This document shows positions 9,750 through 20,220 of a stretch of 64,000 nucleotides of DNA, in pieces. Every line of letters starts with the position of its first letter. Positions within the stretch are counted from its first letter, which is position 1. Origin of the DNA: Tragulus kanchil (taxonomy: Eukaryota; Chordata; Mammalia; Artiodactyla; Tragulidae); NCBI GenBank assembly GCA_022376925.1, contig JAIOJX010000004.1, positions 172,761,501-172,825,500 of the forward strand. The letters are read 5' to 3'. The notes beneath the pieces were generated by a model that saw nothing but the letters and a program-made list of their open reading frames with translations, did no database searches and had not been told where the DNA came from. A program made the position numbers and the translations under genes.

Positions 9750-10180
9750 TAGTTTCTGTCCTGGAGTTGAGAAGACTGAAATAGATCACACTGGGCCAAG
9801 ATCGAGGCGTTGACCGGACATACCTGAGTTCCTTCTGGAGCCCTGGGGGAGTACGCTGTCCGGCCTCTTCCAGCTTCAGAGCTCAGCCACGTCCCGCGGC
9901 CGGTGGCCTCTTCCTCCTCCACTACCAGAGCGGCGACCCCGCTGTGGGTCTGAGCCCCTCGTGCTCCGCCGTCCCCCCGCTGTTGCTTCTGTCGTCACTC
10001 TCCTCTTCTGACTCTCGCAGTAACACGCCTGCCTCCCTCCTTCGCCGCTAAGGACCTTTGTGAGGACGCCGGGTCCACTCAGATAATTCAGGATAACGTC
10101 CCGCCTCACCATCAACTGACCAGCCGCCGTCCACCTGCAACCTCCATTCCCTCTTCCACGTAACTCAGTGTATTCCTCGG
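9750..10180. repeat. Old dispersed repeat (same family as 43020-43380 and 48083-48645)
   Basis: The order of GTTCCTTCTGGAGCC, TCTCCTCTTCTGACTCTCGC, CGCTAAGGACCTTTGTGA and TCAGATAATTCAGGATAACG resembles a common mammalian repeat recognised by its (T)GTGATTA...GGGCCCACC-type tail. Its RepeatMasker class was not assigned here. Confidence 0.4.
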
Positions 10181-10182
10181 AA

Positions 10183-10386
10183 AAGGCCCTGATGCTGGGG
10201 AAAATGGAAGGCAGAAGGAGAAGGGGGTGACAGAGGACGCGATGGTGGGATGGCATCACCGACTCAAAGGGCATGAATTTGAGTGACCTATAGAGATCGT
10301 GAAGGACAGGGAAGCCTGGTGTGCCACAGGCCATGGGGTCGCAAAGAGTCAGGCACGACCCAGTGGCTGAACAGAACTGAACCGTT
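10183..10386 (+). mobile_element. BovB LINE 3' end fragment
   Basis: CTGATGCTGGGGAAAATGGA, AGAAGGAGAAGGGGGTGACA, GATGGCATCACCGACTCAAA and CATGGGGTCGCAAAGAGTCA follow the 3' end of the BovB ORF and UTR. Only the last 200 bp remain. Confidence 0.88.
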
Positions 10387-11577
10387 TGCCCACATTTGAA
10401 GACATAGCTACTATTGCCGCTTCACAGGCCGCGGGGCCCGAGGCCACTCACAGAGCTGCTGTCTGTGCAATGAGAGTCAAGGAAGGTCGCCGAGTGGACC
10501 AACACGATGACGTAGTAACAAAGACCCGAGCACGGTGCGTGCAGGCTGGGAGCGCCGACCGGGAGGCCCCTGCCGAGCTCCTCTCTCTCCTTGTGAGCCA
10601 GAGGGCAGAGCCGTCTGCTGGGGAAGGCCCTGGAGGACTGGAATCGATGCCAAGGGGCGGAGGAGGTGGGGCCGAGCGTGGTGGGCAGCTGACCCCGGGT
10701 GCCATGGCCTCGTGGGCTCCGAACATCCTTGTGTGGGATTTCCTCCCTCCCTCGGGGCGGAGGAGACAGGTGCTGCCGCTGATGGCTCGCTCGCGTCTGG
10801 CCGGATGAGCGGACGGAAGGGCACGGGGACAGAGCCGTGGAGGGCCCTGGCCAGAGGGGCCGCCCCGGGCAGCTGGAGGCCTGGGCCGGAGCTGCTCCAC
10901 GTGGGAAAGCGGGGCGAGGAGAGCAGGATGAGGTCAGCGGGGCTGCGGTGGGACGGAAGCTGCGGTCAGGGAGTGGGCGGCCGGAGGGAGCGGAGCTGAA
11001 GGCCAGGGCTGGGGAGGCGCGGTGGGCAGGCCGAGCCGGAGCCCCTCCCGCGGTCTCCTCTGCTCCTTGGCTCCTGACCGCCCCTCCTCCGGGCGGCGGC
11101 GCCTGGGCCGGCCTTACGCCTTGCCCTCCACCTGCGCTGTGAACAAGGTCTCGCCACCACTTGCGACGAAACACTTCTCCAGCAGAACTTATTTTCTTTA
11201 CACCAAAGCCTTCCCTGTCTTCCCAAGCCCCCAATTTTTCTGTCACTCATTTCCTGCCCTTTGCTGGTTTTGCGCCCACCACCATCGAGTCTATCACAGA
11301 TCCTGGAGAATTATTTCGTCCATAATGGTTTTAAGCGAAGTCCCTTCTTCCAGTTTTCGGAGCTAAAACCCTACCCGTGACTGGGCGGCGCAGATCCACA
11401 AAGTGAGGGGTGAGAGATGGGCTGAGTCGCCAGTGGGCGGGGTTGCAGAGGAGGAAAGGAGCGGAAAACGCCCTCAGAGGACTTTGTAGTCACACAGAGC
11501 CTGCCAGCCCCGCGGACGACCCCAGCAGAGTCACTTCTCTCAGCCTCAGTGAATTGAGGAGAACGGTGCCGGGGGAC
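10387..11577. other. GC-rich unique sequence, no gene recognised
   Basis: High-GC sequence with long but overlapping open frames on both strands, up to 274 aa on the minus strand, which is expected from composition. 10640-11130 could be scored as a CpG island. No first exon, including ATXN10, was recognised. Confidence 0.4.
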
Positions 11578-12185
11578 TGTTGTTGTTCCGTCACGAAGTT
11601 GGGTCTGACTCCACAGCTCCGTGGACGGCAGCTCGCCAGGCTGCCTGTCCTTCACCATCTCCTGGAGTTTGCTCAGATTCATGTCCATGGAGTCAGTGAT
11701 GCCATCCAACCTTCTCACCCTCTGTCGCCCCGGCCTCTCGCCCTCCCGCCCGGCGTTCCCAGCATCGGGGGCGTTTCCGCTGAGTCGGCGCTTCGCATCA
11801 GGTGGCCTCAGCTTCAGCTTTAGCATCCGTCCTCCCAGTGAACATTCAGGGCGGATGCCCTTTAGGATGGACAGGTTTGAGCGCCTTGCAGTCCAAGGGA
11901 CTCTCGAGTGTCTTCTCCAGCACCACAGCTCAAAAGGATCATTTCTTCTGCGCCCAGCCTTCTCGGTGGTTCAGCTCTCACATCCATACGTGACTATTGG
12001 AAAAACCATCGCTTTGATTTTATGGGCCTTTGTTGGCAAAGTGAGGTCTCTGTTTTTATCATAAGCCGTCCGTGTTTGTCCTAGCTCTTGTTCCAAGGAG
12101 CAAGCGTCTTTTAATTTCATGGCTGCAGTCACCGTCCGCAGTGATGTCAGGGCCCATGAAAATAAAATCTGTCATTGTTTCCTGG
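11578..12185 (-). mobile_element. BovB LINE 3' fragment, interrupted
   Basis: Complement BovB: GTTGTTCCGTCACGAAGTTG, CCTTCACCATCTCCTGGAGT, GCATCAGGTGGCC, TAGGATGGACAGGTTTGA and CACATCCATACGTGACTATT occur in order, then TTTCATGGCTGCAGTCACCG. The minus frame reads a C-terminal remnant of the BovB ORF (SMDMNLSKLQEMVKD). The 12062-12185 part is duplicated at 13184-13307. Confidence 0.88.
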
Positions 12186-12539
12186 TAGCTCTTGATGTAC
12201 CAGGCACATAAAAGGCATCTGCTGTGTGCCCGTTCCTTCCTGGTAGAACAGCCCCCGCGCAGCCTTATCCCTGGCACACTGGATGGCAGAGTGGACTCGG
12301 GCGGAGGCGAGCCCTGCTCCGCCCCTGGTCAGCCACGCCGGCCTCCGAGTCTCCGCTTCCCCCTCTGTGAGGCGGAGTCGCTGGCGTGGCTCTCTGCGCC
12401 GTACCCGCCCCGCGGAGACCCACACTCGACCGTGTGCGTGGAGAGCCTTTGAAGCGACAGTGTGTCATACTTTATATTTTGCACAAATAAAGCACTTAGT
12501 CTTTAATTTTTATAATGTTATATGCTTTTAAACAATTAT

Positions 12540-12650
12540 TTTGTTTTGCTTCGATTTTTTAAAGTTTTACCGGGACTGTCTGTGGTTTACAGTGCTGTGT
12601 TAGTTTCCTCTGCAGCAAAGTGGATCAGCAATGGACAGATTCTTTCCCCA
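12540..12650 (-). mobile_element. L1 3' UTR remnant
   Basis: GTGGTTTACAGTGCTGTGTT, AGTTTCCTCTGCAGCAAAG and TGGATCAGC resemble the complement of the ruminant L1 3' UTR. It is duplicated at 13662-13772. Confidence 0.55.
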
Positions 12651-12654
12651 GGTA

Positions 12655-12795
12655 GAGGAACGATGTTTTGGTCTCAACTGTGTAAGCAAACTGTCGTCCC
12701 AGGCGTCTTTCGCAGGGATCAATCCTGAGTCTCTTCCTTCTCCGGCATTGGCAGGTGGACTCCTTGTCACTAGGGCCACCTGGGAACCCAGCTAT
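12655..12795 (-). mobile_element. Degenerate Bov-tA-type SINE (duplicated at 13777-13917)
   Basis: TCCGGCATTGGCAGGTGGAC followed by TTGTCACTAGGGCCACCTGG and GAACCCAG is the complement of a SINE head. The rest is eroded. Confidence 0.55.
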
Positions 12796-12897
12796 GTACG
12801 TGCCTACTGTCACCATGGGCCCCTTAAGTCTGGATCGGAGGCGAGGACTCACTGGAAAGGGCTATTTTGTTCACAGCACTCAGAACCTTCACAGTGG

Positions 12898-13020
12898 CCC
12901 TTACCTGACAGTTCCGTGCTGAAGACTCTGCCTTCAAGCGCCGGGGCCGTGGGTTTGATCCCTGGTCAGGGAACTAAGATCCCACATGCCGTGGATGTGT
13001 AGCCAGAAGGTGAAAACAGA
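12898..13020 (+). mobile_element. CHR-2 SINE
   Basis: GTGGGTTTGATCCCTGGTCA followed by GGGAACTAAGATCCCACATG and a CCGTGGATGTGTAGCC block. Its twin is at 14020-14142. Confidence 0.8.
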
Positions 13021-14019
13021 CTTCGCAGCGGAGGCTTGTGGGGGCAGACCACTCGAGAGGCGAGCTCCGGCACTGAGCGGCCTGGGCCCAGACCCCTGCC
13101 TGCGGCACCCCAGCCACGAGCCCGGGCACGTGACCTGACCTCCGCATGGCTTGGTGCGGTGGCGACAGGTCTCATGGGGCAGCTAAGCCGTCCGTGTTTG
13201 GCCTGGCTCTGGTTCCAAGGAGCAAGCGTCTTTTAATTTCATGGCTGCAGTCACCGTCCGCAGTGATGTCAGGGCCCATGAAAATAAAATCTGTCATTGT
13301 TTCCTGGTAGCTCTTGATGTACCAGGCACATAAAAGGCATCTGCTGTGTGCCCGTTCCTTCCTGGTAGAACAGCCCCCGCGCAGCCTTATCCCTGGCACA
13401 CTGGATGGCAGAGTGGACTCGGGCGGAGGCGAGCCCTGCTCCGCCCCTGGTCAGCCACGCCGGCCTCCGAGTCTCCGCTTCCCCCTCTGTGAGGCGGAGT
13501 CGCTGGCGTGGCTCTCTGCGCCGTACCCGCCCCGCGGAGACCCACACTCGACCGTGTGCGTGGAGAGCCTTTGAAGCGACAGTGTGTCATACTTTATATT
13601 TTGCACAAATAAAGCACTTAGTCTTTAATTTTTATAATGTTATATGCTTTTAAACAATTATTTTGTTTTGCTTCGATTTTTTAAAGTTTTACCGGGACTG
13701 TCTGTGGTTTACAGTGCTGTGTTAGTTTCCTCTGCAGCAAAGTGGATCAGCAATGGACAGATTCTTTCCCCAGGTAGAGGAACGATGTTTTGGTCTCAAC
13801 TGTGTAAGCAAACTGTCGTCCCAGGCGTCTTTCGCAGGGATCAATCCTGAGTCTCTTCCTTCTCCGGCATTGGCAGGTGGACTCCTTGTCACTAGGGCCA
13901 CCTGGGAACCCAGCTATGTACGTGCCTACTGTCACCATGGGCCCCTTAAGTCTGGATCGGAGGCGAGGACTCACTGGAAAGGGCTATTTTGTTCACAGCA
14001 CTCAGAACCTTCACAGTGG

Positions 14020-14142
14020 CCCTTACCTGACAGTTCCGTGCTGAAGACTCTGCCTTCAAGCGCCGGGGCCGTGGGTTTGATCCCTGGTCAGGGAACTAAG
14101 ATCCCACATGCCGTGGATGTGTAGCCAGAAGGTGAAAACAGA
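14020..14142 (+). mobile_element. CHR-2 SINE, duplicate copy
   Basis: This is the second copy of 12898-13020 in duplication 3. Confidence 0.8.
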
Positions 14143-14329
14143 CTTCGCAGCGGAGGCTTGTGGGGGCAGACCACTCGAGAGGCGAGCTCCGGCACTGAGC
14201 GGCCTGGGCCCAGACCCCTGCCTGCGGCACCCCAGCCACGAGCCCGGGCACGTGACCTGACCTCCGCATGGCTTGGTGCCACAGCTGAAGGGTGGGTGGC
14301 CGGTGGCGACAGGTCTCATGGGGCAGCTA

Positions 14330-16305
14330 TGCGCATTTAATACAAAAGTGGGGGACGTGCTCAGGCAGCAAGGCTCTCGCGATCCAGCCCTCTGTGAGTT
14401 CACCCAGCATCTGAAGACGTCCGCCTGGTCTCCCCAGCGCGTGGCGGCCCTGTCGTCTGCCCTCTAGGCCAGTCCCACAGCTCGTGTCCTGGGCTGAGCA
14501 CACCCCCCAGCCTGACCGGCAGCCACAGCAGGACGCCCCCCTGCCCCGCCTTCCTCTGTGGTCCCTGACTCTGTTTTCTGTTGTTTTTATGCCACTACAC
14601 TGCCAGCACCGCCGGCAGGGCCGCCCCGAAGAAATTCAGTCTCTGATGGTCTGGCCGTGTTTTCACCCGGGCCTCTGGGAGAGGGGACGTGCGTACACAG
14701 TCTGGAAGAGGAAGTGAGGCCCAGGGCGCGCGGGGTCGGAGCAGCTCTCAGGATTGACAGGAATTCCCGGCCACCCCGGAGACTCTGTGTCCTTGGTCCA
14801 GGCATCCCTGGTTTCTGCCTCTGCCCACGGCACACGCCTTCCCCGCCCCTGGGGGCTCCCCAGCCCCTCGGCGCTGCCCCCCGACCGGCGCTTCCCCCGC
14901 CCGCTCCCTGCATCCCAGACATATCCTCTGCATTCCCCCTGCGTTCTTCACCTTTACAATTAGAACCGTTTTGGTTTCAGAGGCATTTCCTTGTGTCGGT
15001 TTTTGCTATTTAAAAGATTCCTTCAGCAACATCAACCTCGAATGCCCCACATTCTTCCATGTGCTTTGTTCTGTGATGTGGGGACCAGAAAGGTGGGACG
15101 TGCTCAGGGCTCACAATCTAGCAGGTGAAGGAGACCAAGGGGCAGGCCTTTACTCTGGGACAGACGATGAGAAACTGCGGAGGGACGAGCAACCCGCCTG
15201 GAGGGACTTAGGGGACGGACGCGCTCCTTCCAGGAGAGCCGTCAGCGGCCGGGGGCTTCTCGGGGCCTCGCGACGCCACGCTGGCCTCTCCTGCTCTCTC
15301 CACGCCCACAGGGGAGGCTCCACGCGGACCTGTGGGCCACCTTCCCCCAGGAGCTGCTCCGCTCTGGGCGAGCACCCTGGCCCTGGGACACTGGCCTACA
15401 CCGGGGTCTGCGAAAGGGGCAGGACACTCGTTGAGAAGGCAACGGCAGAGAGAAAAGAGGGGAGGCCATTTAGCAGAAGAGCAGAAATATCTGTCATGCA
15501 GAATTTTGGAATGTTTATGCTGGAGGCAGAAAGGAGAAAAATGTAAGTCTTTGAGAAAGGCTGCGCTCTGCCTGGGCGCCCGTAGGCCGTCATTTGAGAC
15601 CATAGGGTGACACCTAGTGGACAGATGAGGAAGTGCCCCGGCGGAGGCGGCCGGCCGCCCTTGGGCCCCTGTGGTCCCAGAGCTCGAGACTCCAAGGGCG
15701 GGCGGGAGAACCTGGCCAGGTGCTCACCTCCAGGAGCTCACCTGGCCCTGCTCGTGGAAGATGCCTGGAAGGAGCATGCGCGAGGACGCTGGCGTCCATC
15801 CCGGCTCAGACCCCGGCAGGCGAGACCTCCCACCAGAAGCAGCATGTTGGAAGGCTCTTCCTGCTGCCCCCGTGTCGTGGGACCCCCGCCCACAGCCAGC
15901 CGCTGCCTCCGCTGCCCTGCCCGCCCTCCTTGAGGGACTGGAGTGAGCTTGGAGTGAGCTTGGAGGAAGGGCAGACTCCCCAGGGCACCAGGCCGCCTCT
16001 GCGGCCGTAAGCTCTCCAGAAAGAGCTGTGGAGGGAAGACCCCTGGACCTGGAGTCGGGATTCTAGGACCGAATAAACATACACACTGTGGGCATGGGAG
16101 CTGAGCCGTTCTCCTAGAAGGTCCTCCCTGCACCTGAGTCAAAACTGGCCTCTCCACAATTTTGCCCCATTTGTCCTTATACAGCTTTCTGAAGCAGTTC
16201 AGAGTCTGGGGTTTTTTTATGCAGTGCCCGCAAACAGCTTTTGTGTTCCCTGTCAACGGTGTCATCTGGGGGCTAAAATATGCCCGACTTCCTTCATTCT
16301 GGAGA
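14330..16305. other. GC-rich unique sequence, nothing recognised
   Basis: No repeat or exon was recognised. Open frames up to 193 aa overlap on both strands and look compositional. A minor exact repeat GGAGTGAGCTT occurs in tandem at about 15940-15962. Confidence 0.4.
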
Positions 16306-16450
16306 GCAGCGGTTCTCAACCCCAGAGCTGTGCCCCCAGGCAGCGCTGGGCAGGGTCTGGAGACCTGCAGGCTGGAACTCTTGGAGGAAGCGGCGGCCGC
16401 TGACCTCTAGTGGTCAGAGGCCAGGATGCAGTCCCTGCGGCCACGTTCGG
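16306..16450 (+). mobile_element. hAT-type DNA transposon remnant (MER20-like)
   Basis: AGCGGTTCTCAACCCCAGAG, TGCCCCCAGG, GGGTCTGGAGACCTGC and CTAGTGGTCAGAGGCCAGGA follow in order the sequence of the non-autonomous hAT element MER20. It is strongly diverged. Confidence 0.6.
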
Positions 16451-16516
16451 ACTGCACCCTGCTCTCTCTCGCACACAGACTTACCTAGAGATGCTTTTGG
16501 TTTTGTTTTTGTTTTT

Positions 16517-16840
16517 TAAAGATTTATTTATTTATTTATTTTGGGCGGGGGGCGGGTTGGGGAGGGAGGGGAGCGGGCGGGCCACTTCCATTGGTCTTTC
16601 ATTTATCTATTTTCATCCGTCTTTGTTCTTTGGCCCGTGTGGGCCTCCCATCGCGGTGGCCTCTGTCGTCGCAGAGCGCTGGCTCTGCGCGCATGCGCTC
16701 CAGAGCTCCGGCTTGGTGAATGGACACATTGGCCCGGCCGCTCCGCGGCACGTGGGATCTTCCCAGGCCAGGGATCAAACCGGTGCCCCTTGCACTGCAA
16801 GGCGGTGTCCTTACCCACTGGACCACCAGGGGAAGCCCTG
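16517..16840 (-). mobile_element. CHR-derived SINE, variant subfamily, near full length
   Basis: From left to right on the plus strand: AAAGATTTATTT tail, GGGTTGGGGAGGGAGGGGAG, CCACTTCCATTGGTC, GGCCTCCCATCGCGG, GCATGCGCTCCAGAGC and CACTGGACCACCAGGGGAAG. TGCTTTTG-like sequence flanks both ends. Confidence 0.9.
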
Positions 16841-16905
16841 CTTTTGTTTTTAATGTCTTTAATCTGACACTCAATGTAACTGGGCATCCCATTTAAAGCA
16901 AAAAT

Positions 16906-17016
16906 ATTTTTTTTTAGCTGTGCCGCATGTGGGATCTTACTTTCCTGACTAGGGATCAAACCCGCACTCCCCGCGTGGGCAGTGTGGAGTCTTAACCACT
17001 GACCGGCAGGCCAGGC
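16906..17016 (-). mobile_element. CHR-2 SINE
   Basis: A T-run is followed by AGCTGTGCCGCATGTGGGAT, GACTAGGGATCAAACCCGCA and TCTTAACCACTGACCGGCAG, a CHR-2 element in complement. Confidence 0.8.
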
Positions 17017-17947
17017 TTTAGTGCTGAGGTTGTGGAACCCGGCTCCTGAGTTCCAAGGTGCCTCAACAGCCTGGCCCCTTCAGGTAACACTCTTCATTCG
17101 TCGTCGATGCTTCTACTGTGAGGTGGAACAGAACTCCGGATGGGCTCCCCCAGCCCGGGTGCTGCGGGGTCTGGTCTACACAGCAGACGGTTCTCAGTGG
17201 AGCCTGCATACGCCGTCCCCCCCCGAGCCGTTCTTTGCTCAGTATGTCCTCGGTCAGTGTTTCTGACAAAGAACTTACACACTCAAAACGTGCATACGAT
17301 TAAATAAACACTACTATAAAATGCAGTATTCTCTTCACACACAACAATATTGGGTAAAATGAACATTCCTGTCGGGGCATTCAACTTTCAACGATGACTA
17401 TTATCTAAATATGTCTTTTTAAACCATTCTTCTTAACAAAGAAACGGCAAAGCCCTGCAAAGCCCTCCTGAGCAGGGAGCACAAAGGCGAAAGATGCTTG
17501 TCAAGTGAAATACGAAAGGCGCTCCGAACCCAGCTAATTACATCTTGGAAGGGAAGTTTTGTCCTGCTGACTTTCGGGATCATTTTTCACAAGCTCAGGT
17601 TACCCCCTTGAAGTTTTTTAGGAAGTTTCATGATATGGAGACATTGTTGAAATTTTGGCTGGATGGCTTCTACTCAGCAATCAGATCCAGGGATCAGATG
17701 CATTTCTGCCCACTTCATTTAGAGCAGTTCTGGTTATCTTGAGCAAAGTGACTCTGCAACTTTAGCTCCCACTTGTCAGAAGTCAGATGGTTTCCCTCGC
17801 TGCTTTTTTTGGTGTGTGTGGTTTTTACAAAGAATTTCGGCGGTAGCTTGGGGACTGATCTCTGATACCTGACATACCTGTGTCCATAAATATCAGAGTA
17901 TTTCAGGAACAACGGATAGTGTTCTTATTTTTATAAACTGGAAGCAG
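17017..17947. other. Unique sequence; AT-richer island from 17270
   Basis: No repeat or exon was recognised. From about 17270 composition becomes balanced to AT-rich and of high complexity, unlike the flanking GC-rich DNA. It is a candidate conserved non-coding stretch. Confidence 0.35.
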
Positions 17948-18667
17948 AGGAAATCATATTACTTTTACCAGACCCTTAGACCTCCGCTTCAAAACGTAAA
18001 ATTCAAAAGCGAAATTGTGTGCTCCTCTTGCTGGGTCCTGCATTTGAAGTGTCTGACCCCTGAAACTATCATGAAAATTTGATGAACTTAAACTCACTTG
18101 GCTCTGTGGAATCCTGATTTATGCACTCCTGTTTACATGTTCGCTGAGACACGGAAGGAGTATGTTTTTATGGGGGGTCAAGATGTTAAGTACACCTCCT
18201 GTTTTTCTGCACTAGGCCTTCATTCCTGGGAGCAGGAGTGTCTAGCAAATAGGAATATATTATAAATCACATTTTTAGTGAGAATGACAACGCTTAGTAA
18301 CCCTTGCCTTAGGGAACTGTCCAATTTGTCAGTTAAAATTCAGCCTTCTGATATTAAGCGAGCCCGTTCTTGTCGTGTGAGGGCTGAGTCCCGGCGGAAA
18401 GAATCTGTTGGGAGCGGTGGGGACCCTGGGTGGAATGTGGGACCCCTGCGGAAAGCTTTACGGCGCTTCCTTGGTTCAGCCCCCTGCCCCTCCAAGCGCT
18501 CACCCATGGGGGCCTTTCTCCAGCCTCAAAGGGGCACCTGGATGAGCCGCTGAAAACTCGGAGCTCTCATCCAGGGGAGGTTTTGCCATGAAAAATTAGA
18601 ACACAGGTCGGAATCTGAAATAGATAGCAACAGGACAATGGAAATACCAAATCTAAAAGCAATAGCT

Positions 18668-18982
18668 GGGTTTCCCTGGTGGTCCAGTGGGTAAGGACAC
18701 TGCCTTGCAGTGCAAGGGGCGCCGGTTCGATCCCTGGCCCAGGAAGATCCCACGTGCCGCGGAGTGGCTGGACCGATGTGTCCAATTACCGAGCCGGAGC
18801 TCTGGAGCGCATGCGCCCAGAGCCGATGCTCTGCAGCGACAGACGCCACCACGATGGGAGGCCCACGAGAGCCAAAGAACAAAGACGGATGAACATAGAG
18901 AAACAAAAGACCAATAGAAGTGGCCCGCCTGCTCCCCTCCCTCCCCAACCCACCCCCCAAAAAAGATTAAAAATAAATAAAT
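18668..18982 (+). mobile_element. CHR-derived SINE, variant subfamily, with 13-bp TSD
   Basis: The element runs from GGGTTTCCCTGGTGGTCCAG through GGTTCGATCCC and GACCAATAGAAGTGGCC to an AAATAAATAAATA tail. The 13-bp direct repeat AAAAGCAATAGCT flanks it at 18655-18667 and 18983-18995. Confidence 0.93.
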
Positions 18983-19775
18983 AAAAGCAATAGCTCCCCG
19001 AATGGGCAGGGAGTTTTGGGGAGAATGGATACATGTATTCCTTCTTTTTAAAAGCAGGAAATCATATTACTTTTACCAGACCCTTAGACCTCCGCTTCAA
19101 AACGTAAAATTCAAAAGCGAAATTGTGTGCTCCTCTTGCTGGGTCCTGCATTTGAAGTGTCTGACCCCTGAAACTATCATGAAAATTTGATGAACTTAAA
19201 CTCACTTGGCTCTGTGGAATCCTGATTTATGCACTCCTGTTTACATGTTCGCTGAGACACGGAAGGAGTATGTTTTTATGGGGGGTCAAGATGTTAAGTA
19301 CACCTCCTGTTTTTCTGCACTAGGCCTTCATTCCTGGGAGCAGGAGTGTCTAGCAAATAGGAATATATTATAAATCACATTTTTAGTGAGAATGACAACG
19401 CTTAGTAACCCTTGCCTTAGGGAACTGTCCAATTTGTCAGTTAAAATTCAGCCTTCTGATATTAAGCGAGCCCGTTCTTGTCGTGTGAGGGCTGAGTCCC
19501 GGCGGAAAGAATCTGTTGGGAGCGGTGGGGACCCTGGGTGGAATGTGGGACCCCTGCGGAAAGCTTTACGGCGCTTCCTTGGTTCAGCCCCCTGCCCCTC
19601 CAAGCGCTCACCCATGGGGGCCTTTCTCCAGCCTCAAAGGGGCACCTGGATGAGCCGCTGAAAACTCGGAGCTCTCATCCAGGGGAGGTTTTGCCATGAA
19701 AAATTAGAACACAGGTCGGAATCTGAAATAGATAGCAACAGGACAATGGAAATACCAAATCTAAAAGCAATAGCT

Positions 19776-20090
19776 GGGTTTCCCTGGTGGTCCAGTGGGT
19801 AAGGACACTGCCTTGCAGTGCAAGGGGCGCCGGTTCGATCCCTGGCCCAGGAAGATCCCACGTGCCGCGGAGTGGCTGGACCGATGTGTCCAATTACCGA
19901 GCCGGAGCTCTGGAGCGCATGCGCCCAGAGCCGATGCTCTGCAGCGACAGACGCCACCACGATGGGAGGCCCACGAGAGCCAAAGAACAAAGACGGATGA
20001 ACATAGAGAAACAAAAGACCAATAGAAGTGGCCCGCCTGCTCCCCTCCCTCCCCAACCCACCCCCCAAAAAAGATTAAAAATAAATAAAT
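19776..20090 (+). mobile_element. CHR-derived SINE, duplicate copy
   Basis: This is the second copy of 18668-18982 in duplication 4. It includes the same flanking repeats and so is not an independent insertion. Confidence 0.93.
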
Positions 20091-20097
20091 AAAAGCA

Positions 20098-20220
20098 ATA
20101 GCTCCCTGAATGGGCAGGGAGTTTTGGGGAGAATGGATACATGTATACCTATGGCTGTTCACCTAAAACTATCACAGTATTGTTAATTGGAAATTCCCCA
20201 ATACAAAATTTTAAAAAAGA
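20098..20220 (+). mobile_element. Ruminant L1 3' end
   Basis: GGAGAATGGATACATGTATA, CACCTAAAACTATCACAGTA, TTGTTAATTGG and CCCCAATACAAAATTTT is a ruminant L1 3' UTR with an A-rich tail. The first part is also at 18990-19038. Confidence 0.75.

Larger units (their letters stand above)
12062..14329 (+). repeat. Direct tandem duplication 3 (offset 1122 bp)
   Basis: 12062-13185 matches 13184-14329. Copy 1 lacks 22 bp present in copy 2 at 14280-14301 (CCACAGCTGAAGGG...). Copy 2 has three T-to-G or A-to-G differences within 30 bp of its start. The shared bases at the join are TA. Confidence 0.95.
17948..20146 (+). repeat. Direct tandem duplication 4 (offset 1108 bp)
   Basis: 17948-19038 matches 19056-20146 with no indel. 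One C/T difference lies close to the end (CTCCCCGAA versus CTCCCTGAA). Seventeen unmatched bases (19039-19055) sit at the join. Confidence 0.95.

Noticed and set aside
10640..11130. CpG-island promoter of ATXN10
   Set aside because: GC-rich, but no recognisable ATXN10 first-exon coding sequence on either strand. By human spacing the gene should lie further left.
10422..11246. 274-aa minus-strand open frame in GC-rich DNA
   Set aside because: Composition is dominated by Pro, Arg, Ser, Gly and Ala, other frames overlap it on both strands, and no domain was recognised. Typical of high-GC chance frames.
13184..14329. Second, independent set of SINE insertions identical to 12062-13185
   Set aside because: They share all flanks at a constant offset and are copies made by the tandem duplication.
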